Shown here piece by piece: positions 1-13,639 of a stretch of DNA of 64,000 nucleotides (the stretch's first letter is position 1; the number at the start of each line of letters is the position of its first letter). Where the stretch lies: NCBI GenBank assembly GCA_003024785.1, contig PUQB01000266.1, forward strand, positions 248,001-312,000, given 5' to 3'. This DNA is from Selaginella tamariscina. Lineage: Eukaryota > Streptophyta > Lycopodiopsida > Selaginellales > Selaginellaceae. Made by a program: the position numbers and the translations under genes. The notes under the pieces are model-generated. The model made no database searches. It had not been told where the DNA came from and saw nothing but the letters and a program-made list of their open reading frames with translations.

Positions 1-1413
1 CATAATTAACTATTATAATATTTATTAATTAATTACCACTAATACAAACGAGGAGCTGTATAACGTAATCGGTCATCTCGTATTTATTATTAAAAAAAAT
101 TACAATAGCCTGACTAAGGTGGATGCCCAATTTAAAAACATGCATATGTAGAGTTATTTATATTTTATTTTTATCACGTAATAAAAATATAATTTACTTT
201 ACATTAAATCCAATCATATATTCAGTTCTGTTTGTGGATTAGATTTAAAGTATAATTGTGGAATGAAAATTTATCAACTAATTTTATTAATTAATTATAT
301 TATTTATACTTACATATATTAATTTTAAAAAAACTTTAAAAAAATACCAAAGGCATTTGTACATGTTTTTGCAAATATTATAAATGCAAAGTTATGAATA
401 TCTGTTCTATGTAGTTATACATGTATATAATAATAAGTATAATAATAATATTATGCATTTGAAGTGTGTGTGTAATGTAAATGCAGAGACATGAACACGA
501 TTGTCATTTTGTGATTTTTAGAAATTATGTTCATTTTGGTAATTACTTAAAAAGTATTTATAAAGTAACTAAGGTATATATAAAGGTTAACCGCGATATA
601 TTTTAAAAGTTACTAGAGATATTAGAAAATTTATGGTGTACCTCGAATCAAAAGAATATACGAGTTTCGTGTCTTCCGTATTTATTGTGTTGTGTTGTTC
701 TGGACTCTGGGGATTCTCATAATTTTTTTATGTCTATTTTAGTAATTACTATGTTCAACACACACACACACACACACAGTTGCATATAGTGGTATATATA
801 TACAAATCACAACTTAATACAAATTACATTTATATACTTATTTTGGAACTACTTGGTATGTGTATATCTGAAGCATCTTCAACCTTCTAAAACTACAGTG
901 TATTCAAAATAAATGTGGATATAGTTGTTTTTAAGTTAGTATTTGTATCTATAGTATAACCTCTTATATGTATGTGTGTGTGCATGTGTGTTAAACATCT
1001 GTCCAGATTATATTTATAATATAATTTTGTGTTGAGCATGTTCCTTACTATATAGTAAGATGTAAATAAGTATATGTAGAAACTTCGTAACTATGAAGAT
1101 GATTTTAATCAAACACATTTAATGGCTTAATAGGTTCTAAGATATGTATTTATATGGTTTGCGGGGTTGGCATATATTAGCATTTACATGAATATTAACT
1201 CTGATATGTTTAGTTTTATTATAAATAAAGTTCTTTTACATTTAAATTAAAGAATAATATATATTGCTCTTATTAATACCATAACATTATCCATATTGAT
1301 ATGCATTTAATAACTCGAAATAAAATTTTAGAGGTTTTCCTTCGTCCTCTTGTGAAATAATACATATAAATATATATTTGAATATATTTTTTCATCCATA
1401 CTCAAAAATCTCT

Positions 1414-1416
<3 letters not shown>

Positions 1417-1473
<57 letters not shown>
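1417..1473. repeat. Compound CT/AC microsatellite
   Basis: A pure CT run followed directly by an AC run, about 220 bases past the stop codon of the minus-strand MYB. The same tract occurs in the same place in unit 3 (17,128-17,199), and shorter CT tracts sit at the matching place in units 2 and 4 (near 11.91 and 21.18 kb). It was therefore present before the duplications and has since changed length. Confidence 0.9.
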
Positions 1474-1474
<1 letters not shown>

Positions 1475-1691
1475 CTCCCTAAATGCTGTTTTTACATAGT
1501 ATATATTCTAAGAAATCATAAATAATGTGTGTGGAGCAGACATTATAAGTTTTCATGGACTTAATCCACATAAAACTTATTCATATGCTACTTGGGCATA
1601 TTCAATTTTACCGTCTATTTCAATCTATGTATAAAAGTACACTTCTATATATACGGAAAGACGAAATTACAAATTTGCAGATCTTCACAAC

Positions 1692-2673
1692 TCAAAAATC
1701 GAAACCAGGAAGTCCTGCCCAGAACAAACCATCCTCGAGACACTGTTTGAACGACGCACTTGTACTACTGGAAGATGAATTCTTCGTATCAATGCTTTCT
1801 GTATCGTTTAGAAATTGCTCGATATCAAATATAGAATCTAGATCCGACTGCAGATTCTTAGGATCTTGTTTGTCCCGCGGGAAATTCGAAATATATCTGT
1901 GACCATCTTGTGGATTATCAATAGTATAGCTTGCCAAGTTATTGTTGTAGGATCCATCCAAGGAAGAACTATTTTTGTGCAATCTACCGTAGAAGATCCC
2001 ATATTGAAAGATTGTGCTCCTGAAACAGTTTCTTGTTTGTCTTGAGGTCAAGCCTGAGTTCTTTGAACATCCTCCTTATGTGTGAATTCCAGTGGTTCTT
2101 GATTTGGTTATCTGTTCTCCCAGGAAGTCCTGCAGCAATTTGTGACCATCTGTAGGAAAAAGAGTTAGGACATATATATATGCATCATGTGTGTATACGA
2201 ACTTGTTCCCCACAATTGCATGCATGTCAATAATGAACTTCTCCTCCTCCTCGGTAAATTCCTTGTGATTTACATCTGGTCTTAGATAATTCATCCATCT
2301 CAATCTGCAGCTCTTTCCACATCTCTTCAAACCTGAAAGAAAGAAAAGATTTTGTTTAGCAAAAATTTCAGTTTGAACAATTCAATTTAAAATTGAAACT
2401 GCGAGGTAGAAAAGAATACTTATTAGTAAATTCTTCATTATTATTTAATTAATTAAAACAGAAATGCAACACAAATTAATAATATACATTTTTTTATTAA
2501 ATTGAGATAATTTCCATGAAAACACCACTATATATACCTGCATGCTTTGCAATATCCCTCCATTGACCCAGACCATATTTCTTGAGGCAATCGATCAGCC
2601 TCTGATCTTCATCAGGAGACCATAGACCCTTGTGCCGTTTATTGCGCTTTGGATGAAATTCTATGTTTACCAT
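1692..2673 (-). CDS. R2R3-MYB transcription factor, copy 1 (frameshifted)
   Basis: Three exons: 2538-2673, 2203-2332 and 1692-2149. The 130-base second exon is the usual R2R3-MYB size. Exon 1 encodes R2 ([15 protein letters not shown]), exon 2 joins R2 to R3 ([18 protein letters not shown]) and exon 3 completes R3 ([20 protein letters not shown]). The start is the ATG at 2673, giving MVNIEF. The tail is acidic and Ser-rich and ends GLPGFDF. Family knowledge: a nuclear DNA-binding regulator; R3 most resembles secondary-wall or MYB46/83-like types, but the subgroup is uncertain. Compared with copy 2, exon 3 lacks one base at CACAATC (copy 2: CACAAATC) and another at AAAAATAG (copy 2: AAAAGATAG). 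As written, the frame stops soon after R3, although the downstream tail stays open in another frame. Confidence 0.85.
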
Positions 2674-4080
2674 ATTTACCAAATGAAATTTTTATAAACA
2701 CGATCGTTATATCTTAATATACACATTCTATTTTATAGAATATTATTTAGAATATACTTTGAACACTGCTGTCAAGTTATTAATTATTTGAGAGATAGTA
2801 TTGATCTTATGTATTTATCATGATACACGGACTGCATATATAAAATTAAACGATTAATAATATATAAAAATGTCTACACACGTTTATTATACTGCAGATA
2901 GTGTAGTAGTGGAAAATAATTATTTTATAAATTCAAACCTATGGGACATATATTTGACCCATTCAACAATTTGCGTGTGTTAGTTAAATAAAATAATTTT
3001 AATAGGAATAAATTTTAGTTTATAATATAATTTAAAGCAGATATTTTACATTAAATACATTAAAAGGAATATAGACCTGATTTAGTAACACTAACAAATA
3101 TATAGAACATGGCATTATAGTATACCCTGTTTGATACCTTAAAACTAAAATTAATTGTTACATCTGGAGGAACTCAAGGATGGATATATATTTAACATAA
3201 TATTTAAATGTTGTTTTAATATTTAGACAAATTGTTAATTTATATTTTTATGTATTTTATGTACAGTTGGGACCAGCATTTCATATTAATCATAATAAAG
3301 ATTATTAATTGTATATGTTAGCTGTACACTGACAATGGTGTCAAGATGTAACTGTATAGAACTACTATTAATTTATATTAACATCTGGAGGTTAAAATAA
3401 ATGTTATTAAAAAAAATCCACTAAAATCTAAATATAGATACTTGACTTTGAGAACAAAGTAATTTAAAATTTCATATGGCAGTTATACAGGGTAGAAACT
3501 CAAGGCAGATTCAACTGTAAATGAGCCCACCCACATATGAAACCATTGACAATAAGCATCTTATATAATTTTTATATAAGCATGATGTTTATACGTGTTC
3601 AAAGTTGATATACATCAACTGTGAATATAATTGTAAATATATCAATATATAGTGGATTTGGCTCTGTTAATGACATGATATGTTGAATCGCCATGTTTCT
3701 TTCAATATAATATGTTCCTTCAAAAAGGCATGAATAATTCAGTACCACCTAACCTATTCTGTATATGAGTGTGTTTGCATGGTCTATGCCCCCCCCCCAT
3801 CCCCTCTCTCACACACACGGGCATCCATGTATACGATTTAATAGCTATATGATTTGTAAAAGAGGCACCTTATAACTTATTTTGAAGGGTTAAAATTAAT
3901 GTGCCTTCTTATATATTATACATTAAGTACCGATGATGAAGAACTTACAAATAAAATTATTGTTGCAACCTGGAGAACTCGTCATAGAAGGGACGTTGTG
4001 GATAACATAACATTGTGTAGTCCAACTCACTTATTCGTATCCTTGCAAAGTGCTACAAGAACACAAAGATGTGTATATAT

Positions 4081-6340
4081 GTGTGTGTGTGCGTGCGTGC
4101 GTGTCTGTATATATATATATGTGAAAAACAAACGCATAAGAAGTCAATCTCCTGCAAAAAATTATAAAGACTTCGAAAATACTTTATTAAGCCCAAGAGA
4201 TATGTATAACGTAGCAAACTCTACTTTAATTTTAGTGCTCTTCAATGAAAACCTAATAATGTCATCCAATGTGGCATGCACATTAAATTTATGTGGCATT
4301 CATATCAGTTTTGATATGAACTTTGATTCTCAATTAGAGAATAATATAAGATTTTATAGAAACATATCTTTATATATATTTGGTACGAAAGAAAAATGTT
4401 TAACATGTATATTCTAATCAACTACATTATAATTACATTATATAATTAAGAATTCAATTGTTACACTGGCCAAGGTTGACGCAACGGATTTTTCAATGCG
4501 TTTTCAGTTCGCAAACGTGTTTGGAATGTCATCAAAATCTTGCAAATGCGTTTTCTGTTTAAAAAAATAGAATTAAATATTTAAAATATTTTAGTGTATT
4601 TAAATATTAAAATGTTGGGATTTAAAATATTCAAATTACATATTTTAAATTAAACCATATAATATATAAAATAAAATAAAATAAACTAATAGAAACTAGA
4701 TAAACCTTTATGTTCAATATTTCATTAATATCACGTGTTTGCAAACATGTTAGCGAATGTTTGCAAAAGCATGCGAAATAGTTTTTTTAGTAACACTAAC
4801 TATAGCATACGAAACCAAACTATTTTGAATATAATTTCAAATATAAAACAAGAATTTTAAAACTTGAGTTGTTGTATTTCACAAGCACAAGACAATTGTG
4901 TTCACATCTCTTTGTGCAACATAGAAGAGTTTAATTTAAATATCTAAGATAAGTACTTATCCCAATTGATTTGTTACTTATTCACATACTTAAATAGCAT
5001 ACATTTAAAAATGGGTTTAAGGCACTTCACTAACCATTAGTTTTTATATGATAAGAATTTATAAATATTATTTAATTCTTAACCAAGTAATCAATAAATT
5101 TAAAACTTTAATTATAAAACGAGGCCTTTAATATTTTTAAACGGATGCGCATCAAAACAAATATGCCGCAATATTACATGATAAATAATAAATCAATTAT
5201 ATGAATTGCTTTGACATTAAAAAGAACACAAACCTTCACATAACGTCCTAAATAATCGAACACACCACATATATATTCCCTATTATCACTATTAAAAATA
5301 AACTAGTGAGGTAATATATAATCAATTCAAAAAGACAATGAATTGATTAAATATGAGATCAATAAAATTAAAAACTCAATTGTTTATACTTTGTGAAAAC
5401 TGAAATAATAGAGGAGATCATCATCAAAAATTGAAAAAAGTGAAAAACATAACAAAACAAAGTTATCAACTAAGGTGGGTTATATGTTTTAATCGAACTC
5501 ATAAAATGAAAAAGATTCTTAAATAATGTAAATCATTTAACATAATCTCAAAAATAAACATTCACATACGTCACTAACTCAAAAGCCTTTAAGATATTTA
5601 TTACTTGTTAATTCCATGGTTTAAGTATTGTGCCAACCCAATCTTATAAAGATTAGGCAATGGTATTAGTTTTAAAGATGACATAACACAAATAAAACTG
5701 ATGCACATGATAAAGTTTCCACATTAGTCATCAAAGTACTTAAATGATGATGATTCGTGAACTGATAAACTGACAATGGTAATGCTTATTGTGCATGTTG
5801 ATAATTATATACTTCTTCTTCAAAACTAACATGAAAGCACTATAAAGATAAACTTGAAACTTATGAAATGCCTAAGCAATTGCTAAAATATTTCTTATCC
5901 ATAATTAAATAATTAAGTTCTTAACCATTAATGTTTTGACTTGCATATGCAATAGATATCATTGATCAAGCTCTAGATTTTTTTACATGAGATAAGCATC
6001 CAAACCAACGGTCGACAAACGCCTCCTTCTCCCATATAAAAACCTAGAACTTTTCGAAAACTCCCAGGCAGATCAAACCATGAAGGATCTATGGCCCGGG
6101 AAAAAAATCATGTATAAGGATTTAACCTTGGTCATTTGACATCAAGAGGATTTTATATTGGGTATTTTAATAAGAAAAGGATTTTTTTGTTAACCCATAT
6201 TTAATTAATTAAATATAAATACATTTAATTTAGTGTTAAATGCTAGTAGAATACACTATGCCATTTGTCAGTGGAGTAGGGCCATTTTCAAGAGTGAGAG
6301 GTGCGCTGCTTAGGTTAATGTGGTAAAATGCCAAACTACC
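4081..6340. other. AT-rich intergenic stretch, nothing recognised
   Basis: No conserved coding motif, RNA gene or clear terminal inverted repeat was seen. Around 4,490-4,800 there are related GCAAACGTGTTT and GTTTGCAAACATG phrases that could be the remains of a small foldback element, but I could not define its ends. Confidence 0.5.
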
Positions 6341-6349
6341 TCCAGTAAA

Positions 6350-8518
6350 AAGAAGTGTCCCTTAGCTTGGCAATCAACTCTAAGTTTTTGAAAGGTGCCG
6401 TGCAAAGAGAGATTGAACTAGATGATGATGCAGCATCAGGGCATTTTAAGGAGCATTGGAAACAGAGCTACCGCTGGTTAGAGTTTGATGCAATTGAAGG
6501 CACAATGTTTTACAAGATTTGCAAGGCAAATCCACGGACTAAGAATATTTTTGGCAAACAGGGTAGCAGTAATTTTCGAAAGAGTGCCTTACGCAGTCAT
6601 GCTAGCTCTGAAGATCACAAGGAGTCTGTATTTGCTGAGGAGGTGCGTCATGGGAAGCAGCAATCGATTTCAGAAGCTACAACTAAACATCTACACCATG
6701 CTGAACAAGGGGTGCTTATGTTATTTTCTGCTTATTATATTGCAAAGGATTTGCTCCATTCACTCGTTTTCCAGAGCTGATTGAACTTCATCGACTTAAC
6801 GGGATGAATTCCAAGATATTGACAGTGACAAAGGTTGTTCACGACTGATAACTTCTATTAATGAGGTATGTTTAAGAGACCATGTTAATTTTATTTTAAC
6901 ATGATTCACGTTTCATTTAGGTTATGGTTAAAAATATCTTACAAAAAGTCAGGAAAGTCCTTATTTTGGATTGATGGTGGATGAATCGACTGATATAAGG
7001 TATTCCTTAATTTGATTTATTAATTTATTTACGATTCGATTTATTTTCAGCATTGTGAAGCATTTGATCTTTTACGTGACTTACATCGAATGTGGTTGCG
7101 TGAAGACGAGCTACCTAGGGATTGTCAACATCGGTGATAGTGGTGCAGCAAGTATCTTTAATTGCATTAGCATATGCTTAAGCATGGAACTTAGATATGC
7201 AGCGGTTCATGGGTTTTGGTTCAGATGGATGTAATGTCATGGCTGGTAGCAGGACAGGGGTAGCAACCAGGCTGAAGGAGATCAATCCCTTCTTAAGCAG
7301 TTCATATGGCACATCGAGCCAATTTATGTGTGGAATGCTTACAGGGATGGAGAATGTGCTACACAATGCACGAAGATTGATAAACTAGTGAACAAGGTAG
7401 CATCTTACTTCAGCAAAAGCTCGAAAAGGTTGGCTCAGTTAATGGAAATTGAGATGGAACATGATCATACCAAGCTTAAGCTGCACATACAAATACAAGG
7501 TGGCTAAGTCGTGGAGGGGCTTTCTCTAAGCTTTGCGAATGTTTGGAGCCAGTAGCTGAGCTTTTCAAACGAAGTGGCAAGCTGCAGCTTTACAACAAGC
7601 TGAGAACTCTCAAGAACATGTACGTCTTGCATTTTTTGGCTGATATTTTACAGGTGATGAGTAGTCTCAATCAGAAATTCCAAGAGAAGCTAATCGACAT
7701 CACCATGGTTGGACCCTTGTGCCAGAGACTATTGTGAAGCTGAACCAGTATTACATCAGTGATGAGATTGATTTGAATGGTAATCCCATGGATAGCAATA
7801 TCATATCCATGCAATCCCTGATGGTGGTAGTAAGGATGGCTTCCTCCATGCTTTGAGAGCTTCAGTTAAAGGAGATGCTTACAGAACTATGCAGTTGATC
7901 CGGTCAGAAGATGGAAGTGATCTTCAAGAAGCTGTGCAGTTCCAAATCTCCTTTACTTCTGCTCTCATTTCAGCAACGACTGCAAGACACAGGGATACTC
8001 TCCAAGATGCAGGTTCTGGCTCCAGTTAATTTGCCAATCCTTGTCAAGGAAAACAAACGGTTTGGGATTACAAGGCAAGGGAGCTTGCAAATTTTATGGA
8101 AGGCATTTAGAGGTGGATGGAGTTCTTGTTAAAGGCATTGTGGATCCTTCAGCCTTCATGGAAGAGTATTTGACTTGGAAGCTGCTTGCCTGGAGGAATG
8201 GAAAGGACGGAATTTTATTGATATGTGGAGCATCATACATAGTCAAGCAGGTTGGGCAGAGAGCTTTCCAAACTTGCTTCGAGTTGGTGAAATTGGGATG
8301 TGCGAGTGTGTTAGCACTGCAAGTTGCAAGCGAGGTTTAGCAGAATAAACTTGATCAAGAACAAGTACAGAAATCGGATGAGTACTGAAACAATTGATGC
8401 TCTCGTAAGGATTTCAGTTGAAGGTCCCGAAATTCAGAAGTTTAACTTTGATGAAGTTGTGGACCACTGGAAAAAAGTGCACACTTTACAAATTTTCTCG
8501 CAGTGTAAGCTTGTTTAA
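6350..8518 (+). mobile_element. Decayed hAT-superfamily transposase (ZNF862/KIAA1586-like)
   Basis: Fragments in all three frames line up in order as one transposase. At 6,440-6,780 is an N-terminal zinc-finger-like part with two cysteines (KICKANPRTK) and later histidines (SHASSEDHKE). Near 6,960-7,000 is GLMVDESTDI, the usual start of the hAT catalytic region. At 7,200-7,380 is GFGSDGCNVMAGSRTGVATRL, typical of the family. At 7,540-8,130 is a middle part, and at 8,270-8,480 the C-terminal dimerisation region (STASCKRGFSRINLIKNKYR). Many frameshifts separate the pieces, so it is not functional as written. I did not find terminal inverted repeats or a target duplication. It sits between duplication units 1 and 2. 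Confidence 0.75.
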
Positions 8519-10939
8519 CCTTATGCTTTTATTAATAAAAGGATTTTTACTGAAAAATTTTGATTAAAGGTTTAATCTTGGGAATTTTTAAAAATCCTTG
8601 GAGTTGAACTTGAAGGAGGATTTTTGCTTTGGAAGGTGAAGGTTTGTCAAACACTGATCCAAACTAATATTTAAAGTCCAAAACTAGGGTTGCTAATGGG
8701 GTAGGTCAACCATGGGTTGACCCGACTTGACTTGTCACAGGCTGGGTCTGGGCGGAACTTTTTGGACCCATGGGTCTAGTTGGGCTGGTTGTTCTGACCC
8801 ATTTAATAAATGAGTTGGGTCGGAGGCCACACATGTGTAACCAAGCCCGACTCAACAACCCATTTACTTAAGACAAATATGTGCGATGACCTGAAGAATG
8901 CGGCACCACGTGGAAACATGGCACTGCATATGACACCTTGATTTTCATGTCCCCAGAAAGTGCAATTTACCTTTTTACTCTTTTTATATTAAAAAATAGT
9001 CTATGAAGGGTTCCTATTGCTATACTGTAGATGGTTAAGAAAAATAGTAAATGGGCTGGATTATTAGAGAAAAAACATTGGGCTACATGGGGCGTTGATC
9101 TAAATTTAATAGGTTGGATTAGGCCAAGGCCGGTGCTCGCAAGCAATGAGCCATGTTGGTTAGGCCATGATTTACAAATATTGAGAGCTCATTAATTTAT
9201 GTGAGGCATCTAGGATCAAAGGCAATTGTGCGCATCATACACTCTTTATTAGAAAAATAATATAGCAAAAAGGATAAACATGATGCATATGAAATCATGA
9301 TGATTCATATGGAATACGGGTGAAGTTGTAATGACTACAACCTATATATGAAATATAAGCTTCCAAGGGCTAGTTTGTAAAATACGGCCCCCTTTATCCC
9401 AATATTATTTAAAAGGGATTTAGGACATCGTGTTGTATGACATGAGAAAAATTTAATGAGATAAATTTAAAAAAAAAACCAAATTCTTATTGAAAATTAG
9501 AAAATTAAAATGTAATGCCCTTTAGGTTAATGCATTTCTGAATTAATATATTTTTTATTTAAATATGGATTTTAGTATATGTTATAGGCAAGAAACCCTT
9601 GGAAAATTAAGGTAATGTGAATTTTCCTTTTATTTTTTATACACGTCCTAAAGAGGGAGTGTCCCGTAATTAATATAAACTTAAATCTAATCTAAAATAT
9701 TAATTAAATAGCATAATTATAAACTTATAATAAAATACTATAACTAAACTCCTAATTAAATTTTGATTTACATGTCATTTAAAATATAATTAAAACTCTA
9801 ACTAAACTTTAAATAAATATATTTAGGAAGCCCACTTTCCATTAGCGGTGGTTAATTGCCTTAATCAATTAAAATAAAAGAAATTATTTATTCTACGATG
9901 GGTTTAGTTTTCCACTTACTGGTTATTTATAATTTATAATTTACATGGCATCTACGTGGCACCTATGTGGCGCCTACATGTTTTTTTGGGTCCGGGCATT
10001 CACATGTTTTTACATGTAAATGACATGTGTATCAAGATTAATGAAATTAGGTTTTATTTTTTTTAATTTTAAACAGATAAATTAGAACTTTAAAATAAAG
10101 AGCGAACAAAGATTTAGCTTAATTTTAAATAAATTAAATTAAATTAATTAACTTTTTTTAAAGTTAACCTCAACCACCTTTTGTTAATGTATGAAACAAT
10201 TGATTTATAATATTGGATTCACACTGTATTCTTTGGAACGGTGATGGATCGACTAAGCCATATGGATATACATAATGAAATTTAAAAATCTATAAACATA
10301 TCTTAATCAAGATCCTTAACAGTGAGAAGGTTATTTGGGATTGTATGTTTTAGGATTCATGTAACCATATTAATTATTTGAAATTTTCTTTTATGAAATC
10401 TATTGTACCTTGTAAATTAATTATATAATTTATATGAATTTAATAAGATTCTCTAAAATGTTAATTATGGTTGTCAATATTGTAAAATTAATAAGCATTT
10501 TCTTAAATATTCTTTACAACCCTTAGATTTGTTGAGTAAACCACTTTTTCAAATATGAAGGCTTGAATTATCTTAAAACCATCTTTATTGCTATAATTAG
10601 CATTAATTTTGAATCTTTTTGAGGTAAAAGTACCGTACTGGGAAATACATGTTACAGATAACATGCGTGTAAGTTCCAACCTGGGTGTATTATATAATTT
10701 TTTATGACAATCACACACATACACACAGTGATGATAATTAAAGCATAAGATACAGTCGCTTATATAGATTCAATTACGATCCAGTGGTTCAGATTCTAAA
10801 TTACGATCGGTCTGTGTTTTCTTAAATGAAATATTAAATTATACTATTAATTTACATATATTAACTTTCATCATGTAGAATAAGCTATATTAAAAAAAAG
10901 GTTAAGAATTTTTTTTTAATCAATGTCATAAATGCGAAG
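8519..10939. other. Intergenic stretch, no gene recognised
   Basis: AT-rich and without supportable coding sequence. Bases 8,684-8,880 repeat short GGGTTGACCC, GACCCATGGGTC and GGGTCGG phrases, the texture of some plant hAT termini, but I could not pair it with an opposite end. The remainder shows only poly-A/T runs. Confidence 0.5.
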
Positions 10940-12370
10940 TATTATATAAAGATGGTGTATGCAACGATACAAAGTGCATAAATCTTAGTTTTTAAATATG
11001 TATAATAATATACGCATAAAAAAAAAGGATTTAAATATTCCTTTCGGCTTAACAGAATCTGCAAGTGTATAAGGCCACATATACTTATGATTTACCACAT
11101 ATGATGTGTATGTAAATATAAACATCCATGGTTTATATCATCAACAAGCTTTTATAAAATATATATAATGTCAATCATCTCACGTTGACCTTTATATATA
11201 TATATACACATAAGTACATACATACATACATGTGTGTGTGTGTGTGTGTTCTTTTACAGTTGAAGTCTCCCTTGAGACCTAGTATAACTGCCAGATGAAA
11301 TTTTAAAATACCTTTTTTCCTTCTAAAAGTCAAGTAGGTATTATTTAGATTTTATTTTATAGCATTAATATTAAATTAACTATATCAATATATAATAATA
11401 CAGTAACATGTTCATGTAGTACAGCTTAATCAGATTTTGCCAATATACGAAACTCCCATAGTATGTTGCCATTAATGCAAATTCGTAAGTCTGATATATA
11501 CATGACTTAATATGTGGCACTGTATATGTTTACATTTATATTTTATTACATAAGAATTGTGTATTAAAGAAATATATGTATCATGACATGTTCAACACGC
11601 ATATATATAGTGTGTGTGTGTGTGTTGACAAATCAAAACTTAACTAGTTTACATTTATACTTATCTTGCAACTACTTGTGTTGTATCCATATTGATATGC
11701 ATTTAATTATTCAAAAAACAGTTTTAGAGGTTTTCTTCTTATTCTTACTAATATTCCAAGACGTAAAATAACGATTTCATTATAAATAATATGTATAAAT
11801 ATATTTTTTCATCTAGATTTTAAAATTTAAATATATATAAGTAACGCTTCACGCCTCTTTTAATTCTTAGCATTTTAGCTTGACGATAACATATAACATA
11901 TACTCAAAACTCTCTCTCTCTCTCTTTCTTTCTCTCTCTCACCACATTCTCCCTAAAAGCTGTTTTACATTACGTAAATATGCGTTTGAAGCAGACACTT
12001 AACGCTAAGTATATAGAATTGAATCGTTAAATGGAGTCTTGAAAAATATCTGTATGAGGACTTATATGTTTAATGTTTATAATGTTTAATTACGTAATCG
12101 TATGAAGATTATAACACACCTTTGCAATGGGTACATGTTTGCCATGTATGCATTAATTAATTAAGATGCTTAATGATGATTATTTACGTGTGTAATTTAG
12201 CACTCATGTTAAAGAATATTTTGTTTTATTCTATTTTTTAGTAAATATATCACAGTTAATATCTAGGATAATTCTAAAGATGTGTGAAACTCCACTTTCC
12301 AAATAAACTTCATTTGACAGTAATTACTTAATCGTTCATATGTATGTATGTATGTATTTTAAATTAAATA
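10940..12370. repeat. MYB duplication unit 2: orphan 3' flank without MYB
   Basis: Matches 20.36-21.65 kb (3' flank of unit 4) very closely. Shared phrases include CCTTTCGGC, AACATCCATGGTTTATATC, TTGACAAATCAAAACTTAAC and ATCTGTATGAGGACTTATATG. The match fades after about 12,340, where a MYB gene should follow; no MYB sequence is present. A further short fragment of the same flank (ATATTGATATGCATTTAAT to ATTTCATTATATA) recurs at 13,010-13,130. Confidence 0.75.
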
Positions 12371-13639
12371 AATCTGGTTTAAGGGATTTTACACACATAC
12401 ACACAATATATATAATGCACGCATGCGCCACTCTATGTATGAAGAAGTGAATACCGGGGGTTTATGAATTATAAATATTATTCAAGTTTTATATAATAAA
12501 AAATCTGTATCACGTGTACGAATAAAACAACGGACACCCAAACGAATTATGCATATTAACATCACTGGGTATATGTGCATTTTCTACTGATATATATATA
12601 TCTATAAAGTGTAATTTAATGGTCTCAACAAGGTTTGAACTCGTGACCTTCTGCGTGTAAAGCAGGACGTGATGACCACTACACCATGAGACCGTATATA
12701 ACAGTGAAATAAATAAACTATTATTTGTTACATAAAACTTATATTGATTATTTCTAATTTTATCAGGCACACACAAGAAAGATCTATAGTGTTATACTAT
12801 GAAGTAATAGAACATACTATGTATTATATATTTTTCAATATTAATTAAATAATGATGTTGCGATTATACATTTGAAAAAATAAGTATATTTAAAAAACTC
12901 TGTTAACCAAGGACTTATAAAAGAATAAAAACAAGATTTTAGTAATATATATTAATTTTAATCTTATATATATACTAATATATATGAGATTAAATAAAGA
13001 GAGTATAACAATTTTCATATTGATATGCATTTAATAATTTCAGGATAAATTTTTAGCGTTTTCCTTAACATTCCAATAAGTGAAATAAACAATTTCATTA
13101 TATATATATAATTTGATTATTCTATAGATTTTTAAAAGGGGAAATTATCAAACTTCTCTATACAATTCTTAAATTGTCCAGGTAATTCTAAAAATGTTTA
13201 AATGACAAATTTATTATTAATCAATTTAATAACACACGTATGTATACCATCCATTGGGTATATAATGGTTATAAATATAAAACAAGTAAGTTTGTGTGTA
13301 ACGAAATAATAAGAACGAAAACGACAGGAAGCCATAAACTTAGTATGATGTTACAGACAGATGCTGTTAACACTGATCCATATGTACTGTACAATGAACA
13401 TGTTTCATTGTTGTCTGTATATACATGAATATACCGCGTAAATATTCCAAGAATTTGAGTTAAGCAATCTCGAATATCCAAGGATTAATCTAACATTATA
13501 CATATCCATGGGTTTGTATATCTCTCTCACATTCAATTGTATTTTGAAGTTAAGTGTGTTTTTTTCTTTCTCGTGCATCTCTCTGTGTGTAACCCATGTG
13601 TATGTTCGTGCATGCATGTATGTGTGTGCGTGCACATAC
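12371..13639. other. AT-rich stretch with one tRNA and a duplicated-flank fragment
   Basis: Contains the tRNA at 12,621-12,693 and, at 13,010-13,130, a degenerate piece of the MYB 3' flank also present near 1,290, 11,690, 17,010 and 21,010. Nothing else is supportable. Confidence 0.5.
12621..12693 (-). tRNA. tRNA-Val (anticodon UAC)
   Basis: Read on the minus strand, a cloverleaf is visible. The acceptor stem is a perfect 7-bp GGTCTCA/TGAGACC. The D arm is GTGTAGTGGTCATCAC. The anticodon loop TTTACAC (anticodon TAC) is flanked by CTGC and GCAG. The T arm is ACGAG-TTCAAAC-CTTGT with one G-U pair. Eukaryotic tRNA-Val(UAC) usually reads ..CACGTCTGCTTTACAC; here it is CACGTCCTGCTTTACAC, one extra C at the base of the anticodon stem. 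That could be a real degenerate copy or a sequence error. CCA is not encoded, as expected. Confidence 0.85.

Larger units (their letters stand above)
1..4080. repeat. MYB duplication unit 1 (window edge to about 4.08 kb)
   Basis: First copy of a segment organised as 3' flank, minus-strand MYB gene, 5' flank. Bases 31-1500 match 15.04-17.3 kb almost line for line, for example the phrase GAGGAGCTGTATA near 51 and 15,071. Bases 2,700-4,060 match 18.9-20.35 kb, including CATTAAGTACCGATGATG near 3,921 and 20,323. The unit probably starts before the window. Outside the MYB it is AT-rich with no credible coding sequence; the reading frame at 3,899-4,417 runs through microsatellite DNA and I do not accept it as a gene. 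Ends are approximate because I aligned by eye. Confidence 0.8.

Noticed and set aside
3899..4417. 172-codon plus-strand reading frame
   Set aside because: It runs through a GTGTGTGCGTGC microsatellite and AT-rich DNA, has no motif, and the homologous stretches of units 3 and 4 do not keep the frame.
8684..9180. Possible non-autonomous hAT element with GGGTTGACCC texture
   Set aside because: Only one suggestive end was found. No matching opposite terminus or target duplication could be seen by eye.
13405..13635. Minus-strand frame beginning MHAHTYMHARTYTW
   Set aside because: A product of CA/TG repeat DNA; no supportable gene.
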